NCBI GenBank assembly: GCA_021735285.1
Contig: JAIPHI010000065.1
Span: 1 to 13,122 of the forward strand
Source: Fidelibacterota bacterium
GTDB taxonomy: Bacteria > Fidelibacterota > UBA2242 > JAFGTP01
Reading direction: 5' to 3'
DNA: 13,122 nucleotides
Shown here one piece after another: positions 1 to 6,123 of this stretch. Every line of letters starts with the position of its first letter. Within the stretch, counting starts at the first letter, position 1. Below the pieces are notes generated by a model that saw only the letters and a program-made list of their open reading frames with translations, searched no databases and was not told where the DNA came from. A program made the position numbers and the translations under genes.

Positions 1-104
1 ACTCAGTTTTTTTGACATTTTTATATAAATTTCCATTTTATATGGAATTACTTCTATTATTTTCTGCAGTGATGCATAATATAGGTTATAATTAATTAAA
101 ATAA

Positions 105-557
105 TTACAAATTAATACCATAGGGATTGGTGATATACTCCCGCATCAGGCGGATTTCGGATTCTGATTGTTCGAGGATTTCTTTCAAAACATCGCCGAT
201 TGATACAATCCCAATTACCCGTTCCTGATTAACAATGGGCAGGTGCCGGATTTTTTTATTAGTCATTACTTGCATAGCATAGGAGAGGGTATCATCGATC
301 GTTCCGATGATCAATTGCTCTTTGGGAGTCATTATTTCAGAAACCCTGATATTTTTATTATCTTTTTTGCTATTTGTACATTTGAAGAGGATATCCCGTT
401 CTGTAATAATGCCTGCCAATTTTTGCTTATCATCCATCACCAGCAGGGAACCAATTTTGTGTTTATTGAGCAATTCTACAGCAGTGAAAACCGATTGATC
501 GGAATCGATCTTATATATTTCACCTGTCTTGTTTTTTAATAATTCACCAAGTTTCAT
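105..557 (-). CDS. Two-CBS-domain protein (adenine-nucleotide sensing module)
   Basis: A 150-residue soluble protein made almost entirely of two CBS domains, roughly residues 8-60 and 72-130. Seen: the first repeat ends in AGIITERDIL, is followed by the linker VSEIMTP, and the second repeat ends in GIVSIGDVLKEIL, all standard CBS pair features. No enzyme, membrane or DNA-binding domain is attached. Stand-alone CBS pairs usually bind AMP, ATP, SAM or similar ligands and act as energy-state sensors; the partner here is unknown. The start is an ATG preceded by AAAGGAAA at good distance, 10 nt after the stop of the ferritin-like gene. It is therefore probably the last gene of the operon. Family is certain; role in the Mbx context is a guess. 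Confidence 0.9.
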   Translation of the reverse strand: MKLGELLKNKTGEIYKIDSDQSVFTAVELLNKHKIGSLLVMDDKQKLAGIITERDILFKCTNSKKDNKNIRVSEIMTPKEQLIIGTIDDTLSYAMQVMTNKKIRHLPIVNQERVIGIVSIGDVLKEILEQSESEIRLMREYITNPYGINL

Positions 558-567
558 AGTTTTTCCT

Positions 568-1038
568 TTATGCTTTTGCGCCCTTGTTTAAAAGGTCTAT
601 GCGATATTGAATCTTATTCATATGACCTTTTTCCTGGAGCCGCAAATCTTCAAATATATCCAAAATATCACCTTCAATATTTGAAAGGGTGCTTAACATT
701 GTATAGGTTTCCATAGTATTTTTTTCCCGCTCAAAGGCCACATTTAAGACGTCCATAGATGTAGATTGCGCAGTAATTTCTTCAGTTTGGATAATTCTAT
801 CCATCAATGTTTCATCAAGTTCTAATTCTCTGTCCAATTCTTCCGCACTGACTTTTTGCTCATCGATCAATCCTTTGAGACGGTTCTGGTGATCCACTTC
901 TTCACTGGCTAATAGTTTTACCAACTCTTTGACCTCATCATCCTTGACTATTTCAGAGGCCTTGGTGTAGAAAGCAAAGCTCTCTTTTTCTATTTGTATG
1001 CCATATTCGATAATATCTTGAACACTGTAGAGTTCCAT
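568..1038 (-). CDS. Ferritin-like (rubrerythrin-family) di-iron protein
   Basis: A 156-residue four-helix-bundle protein with ferritin-like di-iron ligands. Seen: Glu19 in helix 1, an E-x-x-H at Glu47/His50 in helix 2, glutamates in helix 3 (AFEREKNTMETY, 101-112), and a second E-x-x-H at Glu136/His139 in helix 4. No C-terminal rubredoxin-type CxxC pair follows, so it is a short rubrerythrin/erythrin-like form. Members of this superfamily reduce peroxide or store iron; which applies here cannot be read from sequence. The start codon overlaps the upstream stop as TAATG, with AGGAG just before it, so it is translationally coupled to the flavoprotein fusion gene. That coupling suggests protection of, or electron exchange with, the Fe-S/flavin complex (inference). 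Confidence 0.85.
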   Translation of the reverse strand: MELYSVQDIIEYGIQIEKESFAFYTKASEIVKDDEVKELVKLLASEEVDHQNRLKGLIDEQKVSAEELDRELELDETLMDRIIQTEEITAQSTSMDVLNVAFEREKNTMETYTMLSTLSNIEGDILDIFEDLRLQEKGHMNKIQYRIDLLNKGAKA

Positions 1039-2822
1039 TATTTTTCTCCTTTACTGCTTAAGTAATTATCTATTCCCTGGGCGGCCTTGTGACCATCTGC
1101 AATTGCCGAAATGGCATCCGGGCCCTTTACTATATCGCCACCGACAAACAACCAGGGTTTCGAGCTCTGATAATTTTCATCGACTTTGACTTTGTGGCGT
1201 TCGGTCAGTTCCACATCTTCCATATAGGATATATCCATACCCTGACCAATTGCCTCAATTACCATATCACCGGCGAAAAAATCATTTTCGCTTTGATCAA
1301 ATTTAGGATTGAAGCGGCCTTCATTATCAAATACGGACAGACACTTGATCACTTTTAATCCCTTAACTTTTCCATCTTCAACCTTGATTTCTTTGGGGCC
1401 CCAGCCGGGTTTCAGAGTAATGCCTTCTTCCCGACTTTCGATAATTTCTTCTTCATCGGCAGGCATTATGTCCTCACTTTCGAGGGAAGTAGTAACCAGT
1501 TGCACCTGGCCATATTGCTTGTTTTGCAACCTGGCCAGTGTTCGACTGATATCCATAGCCACATTTCCGCCGCCAATTACTACTATTCTTTCAGCTACTT
1601 CAATCTCCTTGCCCTGGGTGAATTCTCTGAGCAGGTCAACAGCCTGATAACATTTCTCGTGCTCAGCACCTGGAATTTTTGTACTTCTCCCCAGGTGTAA
1701 GCCCGTGCCGGCAAAAACAGCGTCAAAATCTTTGTGGATTTCTTCCAGCGTGATATCTTCTCCTACTTTTGTATTGAATTGGAATTCCACACCGAGAGAT
1801 TTTATATATTCAACATCCTTATCCAGTTCTTCGTAGGGCAAACGGTATTCAGGTATTCCATAGCGGGTCATTCCCCCGGGTTTTTCCAGAGCTTCGAAAA
1901 TTTTGACGTTATAGCCCATCATAGCCAGGTAGTAGGAGGCTGAAAGTCCGGCCGGCCCAGCTCCGATAATGGCGACCTTTTCCTCTCTTTTTTCCAGATT
2001 ATCTGTACCCATTATTTCCTGATATTTATCCAGAGAAACCTGGTCAGCAATGTATCTTTTTAGCCAGCGAATTGAGATCGGTTCACCGCGATGTTGCATA
2101 GCACAGACTGTTTCGCATTTATGAGTGCAGACGCGGCCACAAACTTCAGGAAGCGGATTGGTCTCATACATAATCCGGAGGCCTTCTTCTACATCGCCTT
2201 TCCGGATTGCTTTGATATAGGAGGGAATTCCCATATGAGCCGGACAGGTTGCAATACAGATACCGCATTCCACACAGCGGTCGGCTTCTTGTATAGCCTG
2301 CTCTTTGGAGAAGCCCTTCACAATTTCCAGAAAAGTATGATTGCGTTTTTCCGGTTCCATCTCCTCCATTTCGATTCGATCGAGATTGTTCAATTCATAA
2401 TTATCCGGTTTTTTGTAGCCTAATTCTTCATCATCCCAGTATTTTTCATCGGCACCCGGTACAAACCGAAAAACATCGGGATCACTATCGATCCATTGAA
2501 ATTGATTTGACATAGTCAGCGAACCAGTTGTGCATATATCAACACACAAAGCACACCAGCAGCACCGACCATAATCAATCCTTGGTCGCAGGCCACTGTC
2601 ACCTTCTTCGGTTTCTTCACCTTCGACAGGAACCATGTCAATAGCAGCATTCTGACAAATTTCCTCACAAGTCCCACAACCAATGCACTTCTCCAGATCA
2701 TTTTTGTGAAATCCCCGGTAGCGGGGTGCTCCCTGTCTTTCCAGAGGTTTTTTGATTGGAACCGGTTCGGCCAATAGATTTTTCCAGGCTGTAAAGGGTT
2801 TGAATAGATCTTTTAAATTCAT
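1038..2822 (-). CDS. mbxN: MbxN/NuoI-like ferredoxin fused to NfnB/GltD-like NAD(P)-flavoprotein
   Basis: A 594-residue soluble fusion. Residues 1-115 form a two-cluster ferredoxin subunit like MbxN/NuoI: Cys46/49/52/56 and Cys87/90/93/97, both CxxCxxCxxxC followed by N or T instead of the usual proline. Residues 165-275 are the Fe-S domain of the glutamate-synthase-beta/NfnB family, with Cys183/186/189/193 and Cys228/232/236/240. Residues 280-590 are the FAD/NAD(P) oxidoreductase: FAD motif IIGAGPAGLSA (285-295), nucleotide motif VIGGGNVAMD (415-424) and the terminal FAD motif around GGD561-563. The gene lies exactly where mbxN ends the Mbx gene order, 5 nt after mbxL, with GAGAGG as ribosome site. 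Likely role: electron gate between ferredoxin, the Mbx cluster chain and NAD(P)H. The paired arginines usual for NADPH binding (YRR after the second strand) are replaced by TTS, so NADH is possible. Annotation pipelines would probably call it a glutamate synthase beta chain, but no alpha subunit is in this window. Confidence 0.88.
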   Translation of the reverse strand: MNLKDLFKPFTAWKNLLAEPVPIKKPLERQGAPRYRGFHKNDLEKCIGCGTCEEICQNAAIDMVPVEGEETEEGDSGLRPRIDYGRCCWCALCVDICTTGSLTMSNQFQWIDSDPDVFRFVPGADEKYWDDEELGYKKPDNYELNNLDRIEMEEMEPEKRNHTFLEIVKGFSKEQAIQEADRCVECGICIATCPAHMGIPSYIKAIRKGDVEEGLRIMYETNPLPEVCGRVCTHKCETVCAMQHRGEPISIRWLKRYIADQVSLDKYQEIMGTDNLEKREEKVAIIGAGPAGLSASYYLAMMGYNVKIFEALEKPGGMTRYGIPEYRLPYEELDKDVEYIKSLGVEFQFNTKVGEDITLEEIHKDFDAVFAGTGLHLGRSTKIPGAEHEKCYQAVDLLREFTQGKEIEVAERIVVIGGGNVAMDISRTLARLQNKQYGQVQLVTTSLESEDIMPADEEEIIESREEGITLKPGWGPKEIKVEDGKVKGLKVIKCLSVFDNEGRFNPKFDQSENDFFAGDMVIEAIGQGMDISYMEDVELTERHKVKVDENYQSSKPWLFVGGDIVKGPDAISAIADGHKAAQGIDNYLSSKGEK

Positions 2823-2827
2823 TTATA

Positions 2828-4006
2828 TTACCTCTCTATTTCGGGTGGATAGGTATGTAAAGACACCATTAATCCGGCTGTGTCAGCAATATTTACATCG
2901 ATCGCCATTTTCTCCATCAATGCCACAGCATGAGTATAGGAAGGGCCGCGCACATTGATCCGGCGGGGATATCCGCTTCCATCGGTTACTGTATAATAGC
3001 CGTATTCGCCACGGGTGCATTCGGCTCTGACATAGGTTTCGCCCCTGGGAATTTGCCAGTGTAATACATTGGGAACTTTTGCCATATAATCGCCGGATTG
3101 CGGCATTTTTGCCATTATCTGGCGGATCAAATCAATCGTCATATGAATCTCCTGCCGGCGGAGTTCAGCACGCGTATAGGCATCGGAATTTTCTGCTGTG
3201 AGCACATCAAAATCGAGTTCCGGATATTTCAAATAGGGATAATCCTTGCGCACATCTTTGGGAATTCCAGCGGCTCTGGCATTGGGGCCGGTGATACCAT
3301 AGGGCTCCACCATTTCCGGTTTAATTACTCCCAATCCGATACTCCGCTTCTTAAAAATGGTGTTATCAAATAGGGTATCTTTCACATCCTTCATAATTTC
3401 TTCAATAGTCTGGAGTGTTTCTTCCATGCGGTTCTCAAATCCTGTCGGTGGTAAACCCCGCACGCCTCCGGGAGTCATATGCATATGATAAATTCGGCCG
3501 CCACTAATTTCTTCAAATCTGTCCAGTACAAGGTCGCGGGCATAATTGGTCCACTGGCCAACAACTCCGATACCAAATGAACCAGCCTGACCGCCCATCC
3601 ACATCAGAAAACTTTGCAATCTTGACATCTCTAATAGCAATGTCCGCATCCATTTGGCAGCCTCGGGTATTTCTATACCAGCCAATTCCTCAAAGCTTGC
3701 TGATAGGCAATATTCATTGAAATCCGGCTCGGGAACTGCAATCCGGACACAAATTGGGAAACACTGGATAAAGCGGCGGCGCTCCATCAATTTTTCAAAA
3801 CCGCGGTGCAAATATCCAACGTGGGTTTTGCATTGCATTACCTCATCGCCCTGCAGATCCAGTTCCAGGGACATATTACCGGTTATCCCGGGATGATTGG
3901 GTCCCTGCCAGACTTTGATAAATTTGTGACTATCGAGATCGATTTTATTGGTCCCATCGGGGTTTTTAGCAGGAAATTTGTCTCTGTATTTACTTTCTTC
4001 TGTCAT
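2828..4006 (-). CDS. mbxL: MbxL, NuoD/NiFe-hydrogenase large-subunit homologue without nickel ligands
   Basis: A 392-residue subunit of the NuoD/hydrogenase large-subunit family, facing MbxJ in the peripheral arm. Seen: GPNHPG (35-40), HVGYLHRGFEKL (62-73) and the segment IQCFPICVRIAVPEP (80-94), which lines up with the NuoD IQ-x-x-PIxxR region. Where hydrogenases have RxCGxC, this protein has R88-I-A-V-P-E93. The C-terminus ends in SLHTYPPEIER rather than a DPCxxC motif, so both NiFe cysteine pairs are absent and hydrogenase activity is not expected. Cys82 and Cys86 lie just before the lost motif. The start is ATG with GGAGGAG upstream, 1 nt after the mbxK stop. Family knowledge: NuoD uses this cavity for quinone and Pyrococcus MBS for polysulfide; the substrate here is unknown. 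Confidence 0.92.
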   Translation of the reverse strand: MTEESKYRDKFPAKNPDGTNKIDLDSHKFIKVWQGPNHPGITGNMSLELDLQGDEVMQCKTHVGYLHRGFEKLMERRRFIQCFPICVRIAVPEPDFNEYCLSASFEELAGIEIPEAAKWMRTLLLEMSRLQSFLMWMGGQAGSFGIGVVGQWTNYARDLVLDRFEEISGGRIYHMHMTPGGVRGLPPTGFENRMEETLQTIEEIMKDVKDTLFDNTIFKKRSIGLGVIKPEMVEPYGITGPNARAAGIPKDVRKDYPYLKYPELDFDVLTAENSDAYTRAELRRQEIHMTIDLIRQIMAKMPQSGDYMAKVPNVLHWQIPRGETYVRAECTRGEYGYYTVTDGSGYPRRINVRGPSYTHAVALMEKMAIDVNIADTAGLMVSLHTYPPEIER

Positions 4007-4007
4007 T

Positions 4008-4535
4008 TTACTCCTCCGGATAGAGTTTCTTTTTCATATATTCAGCAGGATCGTGGGTCTTTCTACCAGGTCGAGGATAATAGGTTTGCTCGGAATATTC
4101 TTTCGTATCAAAGTCCCGTCGATAAGGCGGGATATCATCCCAGCCTTCCAAAATGAAGTCCTCATTTACTCGCGGTGAGCCGGGAAAATCTATTCCAAAC
4201 ATCTCACGTAATTCCCGTTGATAGGTAGCCGCAGTTTTCCAGAGATGATGGATTGATTCCATTTCGGCTTCTTCCCGATCTATAAGAACTCGCACACCAA
4301 GATCGACTTTTTTCCCAGGATTATTGAGCATATATGTCAATTGAAATTCATTATCCTCGATCCAATCCACCGCAGTCAGAATCACCAGGTGGGTGAAGCC
4401 TTCTACATCTTTCAGATGGGTGATAAATGAAACTGCTTGATCCTTTGCAATAGTTAAATATGTTTGGTTATCCTTTTGATAAACCACATCATTGACATCA
4501 AATCTTTTCTTTAACTTTTGTATTAAATCCTTCAT
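4008..4535 (-). CDS. mbxK: MbxK, NuoC-like 30-kDa subunit
   Basis: A 175-residue NuoC-type peripheral-arm subunit that helps fix the NuoD-like subunit in place; it binds no cofactor in known relatives. Seen: the family signature TYQRELREMFGIDFPGSPR (104-122, Glu108 and Asp116 typical), followed by ILEGWDDIPPYRRDF (128-142), which matches the W-x-x-xPLRKD ending of NuoC. The reading frame stays open 17 codons further upstream, but I place the start at 4535 because AAAGAGG sits 5 nt before that ATG and because the longer version would run into the palindrome at 4548-4565. The stop is 1 nt from the mbxL start. In Mbx, K directly follows J; here a GxxExxY gene and two repeats lie between them. 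Confidence 0.9.
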   Translation of the reverse strand: MKDLIQKLKKRFDVNDVVYQKDNQTYLTIAKDQAVSFITHLKDVEGFTHLVILTAVDWIEDNEFQLTYMLNNPGKKVDLGVRVLIDREEAEMESIHHLWKTAATYQRELREMFGIDFPGSPRVNEDFILEGWDDIPPYRRDFDTKEYSEQTYYPRPGRKTHDPAEYMKKKLYPEE

Positions 4536-4540
4536 TAAGA

Positions 4541-4547
4541 CCTCTTT
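4541..4547 (-). promoter_or_regulatory. Ribosome binding site that sets the mbxK start
   Basis: On the minus strand this reads AAAGAGG, 5 nt before the ATG at 4535. The alternative upstream start at 4586 has no comparable site and would translate the palindromic DNA next to repeat copy A. Confidence 0.7.
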
Positions 4548-4565
4548 ATTTTTGCCCGCAAAAAT
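4548..4565. repeat. Perfect 18-bp palindrome just upstream of the mbxK ribosome site
   Basis: ATTTTTGC and GCAAAAAT form perfect 8-bp arms around a 2-nt centre, touching the mbxK ribosome site. It could be a small mRNA hairpin or a protein-binding site, or the worn end of the adjacent repeat. No function can be assigned from sequence. Confidence 0.5.
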
Positions 4566-4574
4566 TTCTTTTTT

Positions 4575-4647
4575 CCTGCGAATCACGCGAATCTACGCGG
4601 ATATTTTTTTCTTTTTTTAATTCGCGTCCATCCGCGTGATCCGCGGG
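4575..4647. repeat. Palindromic repeat copy A (73 bp), mbxK side of the GxxExxY gene
   Basis: The left arm CGAATCACGCGAATCTACG and the right arm CGCGTCCATCCGCGTGATC are imperfect inverted repeats of about 26 bp. They flank a run of T with single A/C interruptions (A-rich on the transcribed strand). Each arm contains short ACGCG(A/G)AT-like units. Copy B at 5103-5174 lies in the same orientation with only about four differences (one indel and three substitutions). The transcript could fold into a long hairpin. It lacks a trailing U run in the operon direction, so it does not look like a terminator. Confidence 0.9.
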
Positions 4648-4667
4648 AAATATTTTATCCTTTATAT

Positions 4668-5087
4668 TCATTTTCGACCTTTTTTAACTCTCGGACTAAC
4701 CTTTTGAGATTTATCAAACACGATCCTTTTATATTCAAGTTTTGGATGATGCCCAAAATTTACAAGCAATCCTAATTTATTATTGGTTGCATTTAAATAA
4801 TTTAAAAGTTGAGCTTCATTTTGGCTTATTAGTTCCTCAAGGGCTTTAACCTCGACAATAATTTTGTTGTAACATACAAAATCCGCTTCAAACTTTTTTT
4901 CTAATGTTATGCCCTTGTAATTCAATTTTAATTTCTCTCTGCTGTTAAACGGTATACTCCTTTTTTCGAATTCCATCTCCAGACATTCGTGATAGACGGA
5001 CTCCAGAAAGCCGCAACCCATCTCATTATAGACTTCAAAACATGCTCCAATAATTTTGTAACTTTCTTGCTCGTAAATTAAATCCAT
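4668..5087 (-). CDS. GxxExxY protein (PDDEXK-nuclease-fold family)
   Basis: A 139-residue member of the GxxExxY family, which belongs to the PD-(D/E)XK nuclease superfamily (PDDEXK_3). Seen: the name motif GFLESVY (26-32, Glu29 and Tyr32), Asp69 in EADFV, the E-x-K core IVEVKA with Glu79 and Lys81, and the helix QLLNYL (93-98). The catalytic-type residues are therefore all present. Biological role of the family is not established. The gene is out of place: it separates mbxJ from mbxK, is bracketed by two direct copies of a palindromic repeat, and has only a weak A-rich ribosome site, unlike the strong sites of its neighbours. I infer a passenger or mobile unit inserted into the operon, not a subunit of the complex. 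Confidence 0.9.
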   Translation of the reverse strand: MDLIYEQESYKIIGACFEVYNEMGCGFLESVYHECLEMEFEKRSIPFNSREKLKLNYKGITLEKKFEADFVCYNKIIVEVKALEELISQNEAQLLNYLNATNNKLGLLVNFGHHPKLEYKRIVFDKSQKVSPRVKKGRK

Positions 5088-5102
5088 AAAGAATCTTTTT
5101 TT

Positions 5103-5174
5103 CCGCGAATCACGCGAATCTACGCAGATATTTTTTTCTTTTTTTTATTCGCGTCTATCCGCGTGATCCGCGGG
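5103..5174. repeat. Palindromic repeat copy B (72 bp), mbxJ side of the GxxExxY gene
   Basis: Same orientation as copy A and nearly identical: it starts CCGCGAATCACGCGAATC and ends GCGTGATCCGCGGG, with a T-run centre. The high identity between A and B compared with the worn third copy (5857-6151) suggests that A and B arose together or were homogenised recently. The copy fills most of the spacer between the mbxJ stop and the GxxExxY start. Confidence 0.9.
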
Positions 5175-5196
5175 CCAATATTTTTATCTCTGTTTT

Positions 5197-5838
5197 TTAC
5201 CAATTGTAATCCGGCATATCCCAGTCCTTGATTATTTGTTTCTGGTTCTTCTTATAACAGTCGAAATTTTCGGCATATTCATTTTGACCCTCGCATTTTC
5301 CTTCTTTTATCATTTCCTTCAATTTTTCAAAGCCAGCCAGTAAGGATTCAGGGCGTGGCATACAACCGGCGATATATACATCAACGGGCAGATAGTAATC
5401 AAGACGATTGATAGTATTGTAACTATCCCAGTACATTCCTCCATTGATCGTGCAGCTGCCCAGGGCGACTACATATTTAGGGCCCTGCATTTGTTCGTAA
5501 CTGCGGATAACTCTTTTCAATGTTTTTACTGACAGATATCCGGCTATCATAAAGACATTGGACTGGCGGGGTGTTGGGCGCCACTGGATGCCATAGCGAT
5601 AGGCATCAAAGCGGGGCGTCATTAAAGGACGCATCTCGATCGCGCCGCAGCCAGTTCCATAACCCAATATCCAGAGTGATTCTCCCCGTGCCCAATTCAT
5701 AAATTTTTCAATTATTTTACCTCTTGGGCTATGGACTCGGGGTTTGTCCTCAGAAAAATAGTCCTTCATTGGATCAACTTCGAATTCTTCTCCGTCCGGT
5801 CCAGTTACTTTTCGTTTTCTAAATTCTTCCTTTGTCAT
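5197..5838 (-). CDS. mbxJ: MbxJ, NuoB/hydrogenase small-subunit homologue (proximal Fe-S cluster)
   Basis: A 213-residue NuoB-type subunit that carries the cluster next to the MbxL cavity. Seen: LGYGTGCGAIEM (58-69), GSCTINGGMYWDSY (127-140) and AGCMPRPES (157-165). These give Cys64, Cys129 and Cys159 as ligands. NuoB has a tandem CC at the first site; here the second cysteine is Gly65, so the usual fourth ligand is missing. Cys182 and Cys194 occur further on, outside the conserved region. The frame stays open 31 codons upstream, but that stretch translates the half-repeat at 5857-5903; AGAGGA lies 4 nt before the ATG at 5838, so I use that start. A 350-bp gap separates it from mbxM, unusual in this tightly packed operon. 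Confidence 0.92.
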   Translation of the reverse strand: MTKEEFRKRKVTGPDGEEFEVDPMKDYFSEDKPRVHSPRGKIIEKFMNWARGESLWILGYGTGCGAIEMRPLMTPRFDAYRYGIQWRPTPRQSNVFMIAGYLSVKTLKRVIRSYEQMQGPKYVVALGSCTINGGMYWDSYNTINRLDYYLPVDVYIAGCMPRPESLLAGFEKLKEMIKEGKCEGQNEYAENFDCYKKNQKQIIKDWDMPDYNW

Positions 5839-5842
5839 AAAA

Positions 5843-5848
5843 TCCTCT
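5843..5848 (-). promoter_or_regulatory. Ribosome binding site that sets the mbxJ start
   Basis: On the minus strand AGAGGA lies 4 nt before the ATG at 5838. It argues against the longer frame beginning at 5931, whose extra residues come from repeat DNA. Confidence 0.7.
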
Positions 5849-5856
5849 GTTTTTTC

Positions 5857-5903
5857 CCCGCAGATCACGCGAATAACGCGGATAATTCTTTCTTTTTTAA
5901 TTC
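5857..5903. repeat. Palindromic repeat copy C, left half
   Basis: Reads CAGATCACGCGAATAACGCG and runs into a T-rich stretch ending TTTAATTC. This matches the left arm and centre of copies A and B with several differences. It stops in the centre of the palindrome, at ATTC, where copies A and B continue with GCGTC. Confidence 0.8.
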
Positions 5904-6123
5904 TGGTGGTCTCGTAAAAATTTTTTGCCAAATTTTGGGTTTACACATCACTTTATAAGGTATTATTAATATAAAGTTTATCATTCTTCGACTCCGCTCA
6001 AAATGACGATGATAAGGTTTTTTAGGAGATCATTAATTCTATTTTTATAAAAATTTAAACCTATCATCATTTACTATATTTATATTATTTACAACTGATT
6101 CTTACTTATTAATTTAAAAAAGC
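5904..6123. other. AT-rich segment interrupting repeat copy C (possible small insertion)
   Basis: About 220 bp between the two halves of copy C. ATTC is present on both sides (5900-5903 and 6124-6127), as expected of a 4-bp target duplication. The segment begins TGGTGGTCTCG and ends AAAAAAGC; I see no terminal inverted repeats and no coding frame, so it is not a recognisable insertion sequence. It contains the REP-like element at 5982-6007. The alternative is that two unrelated half-copies lie here by chance or deletion. Confidence 0.35.
5982..6007. repeat. REP-like element of the TTCGACTCCGCTCA type
   Basis: The core CTTCGACTCCGCTCA flanked by CATT and AATGAC resembles dispersed palindromic elements seen between genes in many bacterial genomes (recalled, not searched). 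An outer stem TTATCA (5978-5983) and TGATAA (6010-6015) could extend the hairpin. It is one copy only in this window, so its repetitive nature is assumed from the family resemblance. Confidence 0.5.

Noticed and set aside
25..55. Terminator after the CBS gene
   Set aside because: TTCCAT/ATGGAA gives only a 6-bp AT-rich stem with no clear U run on the minus strand; too weak to call.
1089..2423. Plus-strand reading frames opposite the flavoprotein and other genes
   Set aside because: They are mirror frames of well-supported minus-strand genes and show no family motifs or ribosome sites.
1038..2822. Glutamate synthase beta subunit
   Set aside because: The homology is real, but the extra N-terminal ferredoxin domain, the operon position of mbxN and the absence of an alpha subunit in the window argue for a role in the Mbx complex.
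2828..4006. Calling the MbxL/MbxJ pair a NiFe hydrogenase (Mbh or Ech)
   Set aside because: Both nickel-binding cysteine pairs are absent from the large subunit and the gene order is that of Mbx, not Mbh.
4536..4586. Upstream extension of mbxK by 17 codons
   Set aside because: It runs through the palindrome and the edge of repeat copy A, while AAAGAGG stands 5 nt before the ATG at 4535.
4575..4647. Repeat copy A as a transcription terminator
   Set aside because: The hairpin has an A-rich loop on the transcribed strand and no U run after the stem, and the operon continues through it.
4575..5174. Repeat pair as a CRISPR array
   Set aside because: Only two full copies, spaced by a gene, each itself a long palindrome; no regular spacers and no cas genes.
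5839..5931. Upstream extension of mbxJ by 31 codons
   Set aside because: The extra residues are translated from the half-repeat at 5857-5903, and a good ribosome site precedes the ATG at 5838.
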